Of a stretch of DNA of 11,197 nucleotides, positions 1 to 5,272 are shown one piece after another; the stretch's first letter is position 1; every line of letters starts with the position of its first letter. The stretch spans positions 1 through 11,197 of the forward strand of contig JAITOW010000011.1 of NCBI GenBank assembly GCA_031289835.1, in the 5' to 3' direction. Both the position numbers and the translations under genes were made by a program. Source of the DNA: Puniceicoccales bacterium (GTDB taxonomy: Bacteria > Verrucomicrobiota > Verrucomicrobiia > Opitutales > JAIRKQ01). The notes under the pieces were generated by a model. The model made no database searches, had not been told where the DNA came from, and worked only from the letters and a program-made list of their open reading frames with translations.

Positions 1-701
1 AATAGGGAGGCTAAAATGCCTGCTTTAACTGCGATTTTTATCGCGCTTTTATCCGAGATGTCGGCGGGTAATGTTTTTTTTATTTGGGAAAAAACTAGTG
101 CGGAAAAGAAAAAAGCAGCCAACAAATCCATCGTCTGGTACCCCGTTGTGAGCCCGTCAAAAAAAGATTTACCCGGAGAAGAACCCGTTGCTGCGTCTGC
201 GCACCCCGGGTGCATTATACCAGCCGCAATTAGTATGACCAGAAAGCCGAACAATATTGGGGTGAGCCACTTACCAACTACATTGATTAGCCGATTCTCC
301 CCTAGGCCAACGAAAAAAACAATGACGCTAAATATAATGCTAAATGCCCAAAGTGGAAATTCGGGCAAGGCGTGACTTATGCCTCCATAGGCGATGGTGA
401 TGCACCGGGGGATCCCTCCGAACGATCCTATGAGGGACAAAGCAAACAATGGAAAAATCGATTTGACTAGGGATCCCGCTCCTCCAAAAAATTTAAAACA
501 ATCGCCCCGGTAAAGTTTTACCACAAAAAGACCTAAAAATGGTAAAACAATGCCCGTTACCATCAGGCCAAGTGCTCCTGACAGCCAATGCACCCCGGTA
601 ATTTGTCCTATTTTAAGGGGAAAAGCCAAATTTCCCGCCCCAAAAAACATACCGAATAGGGCAAGTCCATACACAAAGTATAGGGAAATAAGTTTGTTCA
701 T
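1..701 (-). CDS. brnQ: Branched-chain amino acid carrier, BrnQ/LIVCS family (N-terminal part; continues beyond the left edge)
   Basis: This cytoplasmic-membrane carrier should import leucine, isoleucine and valine with a cation, as known for the LIVCS family. The minus strand is open from an ATG at 701 to the edge, giving 233 codons of a protein that is usually about 430 residues. The N-terminus reads MNKLISLYFVYGLALFGMFF followed by GAGNLAFP, the family's first-helix signature. A later segment, GYQTMDLLAAFFFSALVF, matches the conserved GYxTMDxLAA region. At least six hydrophobic segments separated by short charged loops are visible, including WLSGALGLMVTGIVLPFLG and WAFSIIFSVIVFFVGLG. No convincing ribosome binding site precedes the ATG. 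The leader at 702-930 contains a terminator-like hairpin and a small Ile/Leu/Val-rich ORF that could regulate it. Family assignment is confident; exact substrate preference is inferred. Confidence 0.9.
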   Translation of the reverse strand, partial: MNKLISLYFVYGLALFGMFFGAGNLAFPLKIGQITGVHWLSGALGLMVTGIVLPFLGLFVVKLYRGDCFKFFGGAGSLVKSIFPLFALSLIGSFGGIPRCITIAYGGISHALPEFPLWAFSIIFSVIVFFVGLGENRLINVVGKWLTPILFGFLVILIAAGIMHPGCADAATGSSPGKSFFDGLTTGYQTMDLLAAFFFSALVFSQIKKTLPADISDKSAIKIAVKAGILASL

Positions 702-785
702 AAAAAAAGTTTCTGTAAATATTTTGCAAAAAACCCACCACGCACCAATTTTGGTTGATGGAAAGTATATTAAATTCGTGAAAAT

Positions 786-813
786 AAAAAAGTAACGTGG
801 CCTCTCAAGCCAC
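786..813 (-). terminator. Hairpin with T-run between the acidic-tail gene and brnQ (terminator or attenuator)
   Basis: Read on the minus strand, GTGGC (813-809) pairs with GCCAC (801-797). A T-G pair extends this to six base pairs, leaving a loop of about five bases. Five bases later there is a run of six T (791-786). This looks like an intrinsic terminator. It lies about 120 bases after the stop of the gene at 931-1587 and about 95 bases before the brnQ start, so it could end the first gene or attenuate the second. Upstream, AGTCAC (849-844) can pair with GTGGCT of the 5' arm (five Watson-Crick pairs plus one wobble), a possible anti-terminator. Confidence 0.5.
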
Positions 814-927
814 CATAACGTCCTTGACAAGCAAAAATGAAATGTGACTGACAAGGGAAATTTTCACTGAAAACCTTGAATCTACAGTGTTATTATTTTT
901 GCAAGAAAAAAATCTCGACCAGAGCAT
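805..927 (-). CDS. Candidate leader peptide (40 codons, Ile/Leu/Val-rich) upstream of brnQ
   Basis: An ATG at 927 opens a 40-codon frame that ends with TGA at 805-807, in the loop of the hairpin at 797-813. Twelve of the 40 residues are Leu, Ile or Val, and ten of them fall within residues 21-39 (VKISLVSHISFLLVKDVMV). The next gene downstream on this strand is a branched-chain amino acid carrier, so the arrangement resembles an attenuation leader. Against this, the frame begins only three bases after the stop of the preceding gene and in the same frame, so it may be a chance open extension. A run of 40 open codons is not rare by itself. No strong ribosome binding site is visible; a weak GGGAT lies about 10 bases upstream. 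Confidence 0.3.
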   Translation of the reverse strand: MLWSRFFSCKNNNTVDSRFSVKISLVSHISFLLVKDVMVA

Positions 928-930
928 AAA

Positions 931-1587
931 TTATTCATCCCAGGACTGATCATTGCCTATCTTAACCTCAGCATCATCGTCTTCGATATCAGCGCCACCA
1001 AAGTCGGGCAAATTATCTTCCTCGCCTAAGTCTTGCTCATTCAAATCAGCATCTAGGCTGTACCCCTCGGGCACATAATCCAAAATTGACATTATTTCAT
1101 CGAACGCGTGACAACTTTTTCCGCTGGCATAGTTTGTCTGTTGTTCGCTGCGAATTGATTCTTCCAGTTCTTCAATCTCCAATGGCTGCTGAAAATCCAA
1201 ATTGGCGTTCAGCATTTTTACCCTAACTGATATTATGTGATCTATAAAATCAACGTACGGCCCATCGCTTTCATCTATTAGGTTCGGCATCGCGAAAATT
1301 TTATCCTTGGGAGACATCAATTCTTCGTCGCTGGCTACGAGCCTGACCATGCTTTTCGGAAGTTCCTTTTCGATGGAAAATTTGAAAAAAGCATCCTCAA
1401 CGGTATTGTTCCTAAGCCCATAGGACTGCATTTGAACGAGAAGATCTAACATGTATCCAACCTGGTTTGGGTCGAGAATTCCTAACCCGTCCATTTCCCA
1501 GTGAATATCATCACTAACTTCGTTGACCCACCAGTTGAAATCCTCGCCAAGGCGAACAACGCACCAACTTAATTTATTAAACGCCAT
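931..1587 (-). CDS. Hypothetical protein with strongly acidic C-terminal tail
   Basis: I do not recognise this 218-residue protein. The first 70 residues are rich in aromatic and hydrophobic positions (SWCVVRLGEDFNWWVNEV, then a segment around YMLDLLVQMQSYGLRNNT) and look folded. The middle has a mixed charged region with an EIEELEES stretch that could be helical. The last 50 residues are dominated by Asp and Glu and look disordered, ending in GNDQSWDE. There is no signal peptide or membrane segment, so it is probably cytoplasmic. I chose the ATG at 1587 (MAFNKLSW). A TTG at 1653 in the same frame would add 22 residues with less protein-like composition. The gene diverges from the pseudopilin operon. 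A TTGCAA/TAAATT pair (1670-1665 and 1645-1640, spacing 19) is a weak promoter candidate. The acidic tail could bind cations or a basic partner, but nothing in the sequence shows which. Confidence 0.6.
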   Translation of the reverse strand: MAFNKLSWCVVRLGEDFNWWVNEVSDDIHWEMDGLGILDPNQVGYMLDLLVQMQSYGLRNNTVEDAFFKFSIEKELPKSMVRLVASDEELMSPKDKIFAMPNLIDESDGPYVDFIDHIISVRVKMLNANLDFQQPLEIEELEESIRSEQQTNYASGKSCHAFDEIMSILDYVPEGYSLDADLNEQDLGEEDNLPDFGGADIEDDDAEVKIGNDQSWDE

Positions 1588-1699
1588 ACTTTGTACACGT
1601 GGACGCCATACAATTGATCTCCCCGCTTTCGTAAAGCAAAATTTACTGCACAATTATTTTTTAGTTGCAAAATGCACGAAAAAAAATAAAAATCCTGCC

Positions 1700-2098
1700 G
1701 TGCGCGGAAAAAAGGGATTTTCTTTGATCGAAATGTTAATTGTTCTGGCAATAATTGCTGGAATAACCGGACTTTTGGTGTCAAATTTGGATGGCATATT
1801 TGGGAGTAGCAAGGAACAAATTGCCCATATTTTCGTCAATGAAACCGTAAAAGCTCCGTTGGTAGCCTATGAAATAAGCGAGGGGAGCTACCCCCCCACG
1901 GCAGAGGGACTAAAAGCTCTTGTGGAGGCGCCCGAGAGCAGAAAAAACAAATGGAAGGGGCCGTACATGGAGTCTTTGCCAAAAGATCCATGGGGAAATG
2001 ACTATTGCTACGCGTGTCCCGGAACACATAACAAGACAAAATATGACATCTGGTCGAACGGCAACCCCGGCAAAAATGAGAAAATAGGGAACTGGTGA
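1700..2098 (+). CDS. gspG: Type II secretion major pseudopilin, GspG-like
   Basis: A 132-residue pseudopilin. The prepilin peptidase motif GFSLIEM has Gly at -1, Phe at +1 and Glu at +5, and is followed by about 20 hydrophobic residues that anchor and assemble the subunit. The C-terminal globular part has GspG-type landmarks: SYPPTAEGLKALVEAP, KGPYMESLPKDPWGNDYCY, PGTH and YDIWSNGNPG, ending in IGNW. GspG subunits polymerise into the periplasmic pseudopilus of the type II secretion system. Cys103 and Cys106 form a CYAC pair. The loop before the final IGNW is shorter than usual and lacks the usual GADG-type acidic residues tied to calcium binding. I chose the GTG at 1700 (leader MRGKKG), although no ribosome binding site is visible. 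An ATG at 1672 would give leader MHEKNKNPAVRGKKG, but it is out of frame by one base across an A8 run (1679-1686). The stop overlaps the next start in GTGA. Confidence 0.8.
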   Translation: MRGKKGFSLIEMLIVLAIIAGITGLLVSNLDGIFGSSKEQIAHIFVNETVKAPLVAYEISEGSYPPTAEGLKALVEAPESRKNKWKGPYMESLPKDPWGNDYCYACPGTHNKTKYDIWSNGNPGKNEKIGNW

Positions 2099-2505
2099 AC
2101 TTAAAATTCAAGCGAGCGTTTTCGCTCATTGAAGTCATAATTGTTCTCGGATTAATATCTGTCTTAGCCGGCGTTTTTGTGGCCAATTTTTGCACAAACT
2201 TCGAACTTCAGGATGACGTATCCAACATAAATAGGGCGATAAAACACGCCCGTCGCCTCTCCATTGCGACGAATCAGCCCTCCTTTTTAAGCTACGATCC
2301 GGGAAAATTTACCCTCTCCGATGTCTTCGGAGAAAAAATATCTGAGCTTAAATGTAAACCATGCGATGCTACACTAGATCCGCATTCCAAATTTGTGGTA
2401 AAGTTTGACAAATTTGGATTCTTCACAAAATTTGCCGTAGAATGCGGAAATACGGAATACGATGCCCATGTGTTATCGGGAGCTTTACGTAAAAAAGAGA
2501 GATAA
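2095..2505 (+). CDS. gspH: Pseudopilin, GspH-like minor subunit
   Basis: A 136-residue protein that begins with a short basic leader (MNLKFKRA) and a prepilin motif FSLIEV, then a long hydrophobic helix (VIIVLGLISVLAGVFVANF). This is the N-terminal architecture of type II secretion pseudopilins. The region after the helix (INRAIKHARRLSIATNQPSF) matches the GspH/FimT pattern of a basic helix leading into a beta-rich domain. The residue before the processing site is Ala rather than the usual Gly. The globular part contains a CKPC pair (Cys87, Cys90) and Cys117. The GTG start at 2095 overlaps the gspG stop by four bases (GTGA), which implies coupled translation. The same is likely for the following gene, whose start lies inside this one. 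GspH versus another minor pseudopilin is judged from gene order and the post-helix segment. Confidence 0.7.
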   Translation: MNLKFKRAFSLIEVIIVLGLISVLAGVFVANFCTNFELQDDVSNINRAIKHARRLSIATNQPSFLSYDPGKFTLSDVFGEKISELKCKPCDATLDPHSKFVVKFDKFGFFTKFAVECGNTEYDAHVLSGALRKKER

Positions 2506-2845
2506 AGGAGCCTTCTCTCTGGTTGAGGTTATCGTGGCCGTGTCCATGTTTTCAATCGCCGCCGTCGTATTAACAATAAGCGTGGCTAACGGGTTGCTAT
2601 GCCGGCGTAGCATGGTAAACCACGACATAAACTTCTTCGAGTATGCGTTCGTATCACACATCGTCCAAAATTCGGCATCAATCCATGATGCTACGCGCAT
2701 ATCAAAACTCACCCTGCCAGATGGCAGGATGATACAAACAAAAATTGCGATAATCCCTACGGACTCGGAAAACCTATTCTTGGCGGATATAACCATCGAT
2801 AAAAACCAATACAAATCACTCCTAGCCAATAAAAATTGGCAGTAG
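2462..2845 (+). CDS. gspI: Pseudopilin, GspI-like minor subunit
   Basis: A 127-residue pseudopilin. After a basic leader ending KKRDKGA comes FSLVEVIVAVSMFSIAAVVL, with Glu at +5 and a hydrophobic assembly helix. The V-E-V-I-V-A style of the helix start and the small globular domain fit GspI, and gene order G-H-I agrees. The residue at -1 is Ala, with Gly one position earlier, so cleavage could be after Ala or be displaced. The first ATG (2462) lies 44 bases inside the preceding gene; an ATG at 2468 is equally possible, and both give a leader longer than usual. No J or K pseudopilin follows: the next gene is on the other strand and ends only six bases away. The last codons are part of a short hairpin (2825-2840). 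Role as a pseudopilus tip component is inferred from the family. Confidence 0.65.
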   Translation: MPMCYRELYVKKRDKGAFSLVEVIVAVSMFSIAAVVLTISVANGLLCRRSMVNHDINFFEYAFVSHIVQNSASIHDATRISKLTLPDGRMIQTKIAIIPTDSENLFLADITIDKNQYKSLLANKNWQ

Positions 2846-2853
2846 AAATTTTT
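2825..2853 (+). terminator. Weak terminator-like hairpin at the end of the pseudopilin operon
   Basis: GCCAAT (2825-2830) pairs perfectly with ATTGGC (2835-2840) around an AAAA loop. After eight bases that include the gspI stop there is a run of five T (2849-2853). The stem is short and the T-run is offset, so termination would be weak. The inverted repeat also lies between two convergent genes. Confidence 0.3.
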
Positions 2854-3061
2854 ACAAAAGGCTGCTAATAAAGTCGTCCACGCTGCTGAGATCCATGGCG
2901 CTAACACGCATCATTCCCAGCTCGCCAATCGCGCAATTAGGCTCAATACCATTGCCGTTGTCGCTCAATACTGAAGCTAGCTTTTGGCGAATACTTTTTT
3001 TATTTGCGCGTCTATTCAAGCCGGAGACACCACTATTACCAATCTTTCCTATTATTTTCAT
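2852..3061 (-). CDS. Small hypothetical protein (69 residues)
   Basis: A short frame with an ATG start, MKIIGKIGNSGVSGLNRRAN, and the end VSAMDLSSVDDFISSLL. I do not recognise the family. The first 30 residues are basic and low in hydrophobics, and the last 20 could form an amphipathic helix. There is no signal peptide or membrane segment. It looks like a genuine gene because it fills the gap between two well-supported genes, stops six bases from the convergent gspI stop, and has a natural amino acid mix with no low-complexity runs. Its general look (short, basic, flexible head and helical tail) is what small regulators or anti-sigma-type proteins can show, but I see no specific match. It lies 82 bases downstream of the TPR-like gene on the same strand. 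A perfect TTGACA sits at 3120-3115, though without a convincing -10 at normal spacing. Confidence 0.45.
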   Translation of the reverse strand: MKIIGKIGNSGVSGLNRRANKKSIRQKLASVLSDNGNGIEPNCAIGELGMMRVSAMDLSSVDDFISSLL

Positions 3062-3143
3062 GTCTGTCCAAATTTGTGTTTAAGTTTCAATACTCGGTGC
3101 TAGATAAGTTGAAATGTCAATGCAAAAATTAATCTTTATATTG

Positions 3144-3761
3144 TTAGAGTTCTGTTTCGATCCTCCCTTGCCACCTCACAGGTATATTCAAGCCCTTGGA
3201 ATATTGGACGATTTTGTTTACTTTATCAACTTCGCCGCTCCCCGCTGCGCAACAAACGTAGCGATATGCCGCCTCGGCCCTTAAATTTCCATCTACGAGT
3301 TTGTCATGGACTACTTCGTTCAAAACGGTGAGGCCCCTTTCACGGTTGCCGGAGTTAAACAAGGATATTGCCCGCAAAATTTTCGCCCGAAGGGCAAACT
3401 CCGTTTCCCCAAGGGCTTTTTCAGCTGACTGGTAATAGGATGAAGAAAATTTGTAGTCCTTTCTAGAAAAGGCATCGTTACCGAGATCCAAAAACACCAA
3501 TCCACCAAGGGAAGTTTTTCCATACTTTTTCACAAACAACACCTTGCTGGCATTGTCCGTTAAATTAGCATAATCGCGCCGCATTCTTGCCAATCTAAAA
3601 TCCAAATAAACCCTGCCACAAATAATGGCTAATATCAGCAAGAACGTTGCCCCTAAACCGATATAAATACGTTTGGAGTGCTTTTGGAAAAAGCAGCATA
3701 CCCGCCCGTACAGCCCGTTCTCAGAAATTGATTCATCCATTTTGTTGTTTACTTCTACCAT
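3144..3761 (-). CDS. Single-pass membrane protein with TPR-like region
   Basis: A 205-residue protein with a short cytoplasmic head, one membrane helix at about residues 32-53 (YIGLGATFLLILAIICGRVY) and a helical domain outside. That domain includes LGNDAFSRKDYKFSSSYYQS, then ALRAKILRAISLFNSGNRER and RAEAAYRYVCCAAGSGEVDK. These are spaced like tetratricopeptide-type helix pairs. The layout resembles YfgM/TPR_21-type ancillary proteins, which in known cases hold other proteins near the Sec translocon or assist envelope assembly. Function here is not shown. I chose ATG 3761 (MVEVNN). ATG 3740 (MDESIS) is also reasonable, and an upstream ATG at 3815 would run into the divergent rsmE promoter region. 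A TATAAC at 3780-3775 could be a -10 box giving a very short leader, but no good -35 is seen. Confidence 0.65.
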   Translation of the reverse strand: MVEVNNKMDESISENGLYGRVCCFFQKHSKRIYIGLGATFLLILAIICGRVYLDFRLARMRRDYANLTDNASKVLFVKKYGKTSLGGLVFLDLGNDAFSRKDYKFSSSYYQSAEKALGETEFALRAKILRAISLFNSGNRERGLTVLNEVVHDKLVDGNLRAEAAYRYVCCAAGSGEVDKVNKIVQYSKGLNIPVRWQGRIETEL

Positions 3762-3824
3762 GCAATTGCAGATTGTTATATGCAACAAAGCAAACATATT
3801 GGGCGTGGATCGCAATATAATTTT

Positions 3825-4547
3825 ATGTTAAGGTGTTTTTGCAGTCAGCTAGGGGATGCAAAATATGTTACGTTGAACGGCGACGAAAGTCATCATTTAA
3901 TCTCCGTCCTGCGTGCTAGCAAAGGAGCCGAAGTGGAGTTAGTCGACGGTTGTGGAACCATAGCCAAGGGTCACTTGGAGAATCCCGATAAAAATGCAGC
4001 TCAAATCATCGTAGAGACCTTGCGCACGGAAATTAGGCAATTTCACCTGTCTCTGATTCAATCGGCATTGACGAACGGTAACACGGATTTTGTCCTGAGG
4101 GAGGCATGTGCCATTGGGGTTTCAGAAATATGCATTTTACAGGCAGAGCGGTCAGAATCAAAAATAAAAGATAGGCTAGATACCAAATTTGCCCACTGGA
4201 CCAAGCTGCTAATTGAGGCCTGCAAACAATCCGGCAACCCATTTCTTCCGAAGCTATCGTTCGCGCAAAATGTCGAAAAATTGAGCATCGAAGAAGACAC
4301 CGTCAAATTTTTTGGCAACATAGGTAAATCGTCGAAATATTTAATTCAAGAGCTATATTCAATTAACAGGCCATCCAATATTGCGATCGCAATCGGGCCC
4401 GAAGGAGATTTTTCAAGGGAGGAAAAAGATTTTTTTCTCGGGGAAAACTTTATCGGCTGCAGGCTGTCAAACAGTGTCCTACGCTCTGCAACGGCGGCAA
4501 TTTACGCACTGAGCGTGATAAACAATTACATGAATTCGCTATGCTAG
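3825..4547 (+). CDS. rsmE: 16S rRNA (uracil(1498)-N3)-methyltransferase RsmE
   Basis: RsmE methylates N3 of U1498 in helix 44 of 16S rRNA using S-adenosylmethionine. The 240-residue length fits the family. The N-terminal PUA-like part starts MLRCFC and includes the ESHHLISVLRASKGAEVELV segment (residues 21-40). The C-terminal SPOUT fold shows EACKQSGNPFLP (131-142), IGPEGDFS (190-197) and LSNSVLRSATAAIYAL (214-229), which form the trefoil-knot cofactor site. One difference is Asn where the EQSGR-type motif usually has a basic residue. I chose ATG 3825 because the family begins close to the MxRxF pattern; an upstream in-frame ATG at 3780 adds 15 unlikely residues. A TATAAT lies at 3816-3821, unusually close to the start. 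The stop overlaps the helicase start by seven bases (ATGCTAG), implying co-translation. Confidence 0.92.
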   Translation: MLRCFCSQLGDAKYVTLNGDESHHLISVLRASKGAEVELVDGCGTIAKGHLENPDKNAAQIIVETLRTEIRQFHLSLIQSALTNGNTDFVLREACAIGVSEICILQAERSESKIKDRLDTKFAHWTKLLIEACKQSGNPFLPKLSFAQNVEKLSIEEDTVKFFGNIGKSSKYLIQELYSINRPSNIAIAIGPEGDFSREEKDFFLGENFIGCRLSNSVLRSATAAIYALSVINNYMNSLC

Positions 4548-5272
4548 CCGACCGGCACAAGCGGGACGAGTTCACCAAAAATTTGTTCCAAAATTTTTCA
4601 GTGATCGCATCGCCCGGAACCGGCAAGACGACGGCCATTACCGAGCGTATCTCGAACCTGGTGCGCTTCGATTTGCCCATCAAAAATTTCATCGCCGTTA
4701 CGTATACCGAAAGGGCAGCGAAGGAGATAAAAGAAAGGGTTTACTCAAAAATTCTAACGGATAAGGCAATCCCGGAAATGGCATTGAAAAACCTCGATGA
4801 AATTTTTTTTGGAACGATCCACGGGTTTTGCGCGAAATTTCTGCGTGAACACCACCAAAAGGCTAAACTGGAACGGGATTTCGAAATCGTCGACGATGAT
4901 CGGGGACTTTGGCTAAAATTTACCTCCCAAATAAATACGGCCATCGACAAAATCGTCCCCTCCGAACTGCACTCCCACCTAACGAACCATTTCAAACTGA
5001 GTGAAATCCTGACTCAGGCACACGAAATAGCAATACCAGATGCCTACGGCGCGAAATTCGAGCCCATTCCAATGGAGAGCATAGGCGAACTTTTAAACTA
5101 CAAAGCGGAGGCAGACGAAGGCAAAATTCGAGCTTTCCAAGGGGATGTAAAAATTTGGCTAAATTCGAATGGCACGTGTTCATTTCCGGAAATACCGGTG
5201 GTCCATGGACAAAAATTTAGCAAATGTTTCCACGAAAAATACACGGGTATCTGCGGTGGAAATCGGAGATGA
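4541..5272 (+). CDS. UvrD/AddA-like superfamily 1 helicase, N-terminal half (frame break)
   Basis: This 243-residue frame carries the first half of a UvrD-type ATP-dependent DNA helicase. ASPGTGKTT at residues 23-31 is Walker A, FIAVTYTERAAKEIKERV (50-67) is motif Ia, and GTIHGFC (91-97) is motif Ic. Walker B and all later motifs are absent because they continue in another frame from about 5236. The two halves join naturally if one base is added in the A5 run at 5235-5239, giving one protein of about 706 residues. After that point this frame runs on through YTGICGGNRR and ends in a TGA that overlaps an ATG of the second frame (ATGA, 5269-5272). It may therefore be a frameshifted gene, a sequencing error or a true two-subunit helicase. 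It starts within the rsmE stop. Related proteins unwind DNA in repair and recombination. The call as a helicase is secure; AddA versus UvrD is not settled. Confidence 0.85.
   Translation: MLADRHKRDEFTKNLFQNFSVIASPGTGKTTAITERISNLVRFDLPIKNFIAVTYTERAAKEIKERVYSKILTDKAIPEMALKNLDEIFFGTIHGFCAKFLREHHQKAKLERDFEIVDDDRGLWLKFTSQINTAIDKIVPSELHSHLTNHFKLSEILTQAHEIAIPDAYGAKFEPIPMESIGELLNYKAEADEGKIRAFQGDVKIWLNSNGTCSFPEIPVVHGQKFSKCFHEKYTGICGGNRR

Noticed and set aside
743..756. ACCAATTTTGGT hairpin in the brnQ leader
   Set aside because: The stem is at most four or five A/T-rich pairs with a very tight loop; it could arise by chance.
16..795. Plus-strand frames opposite the left-edge gene
   Set aside because: The minus strand encodes an uninterrupted BrnQ-type carrier with clear motifs; the plus-strand frames have no recognisable features.
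3816..3821. TATAAT as the -10 box of rsmE
   Set aside because: It lies only three bases before the ATG, and no -35 box is found 16-18 bases upstream, so it was not called as a promoter.
3780..3824. Earlier ATG start for rsmE
   Set aside because: It adds 15 residues not expected in the family; MLRCFC at 3825 matches the usual RsmE beginning.
5211..5220. AAAAATTTAG as a programmed -1 frameshift site in the helicase
   Set aside because: In the reading frame it does not form the X XXY YYZ heptamer, and a -1 slip there would meet the in-frame TAG at 5218-5220. The A5 run at 5235-5239 is a better junction.
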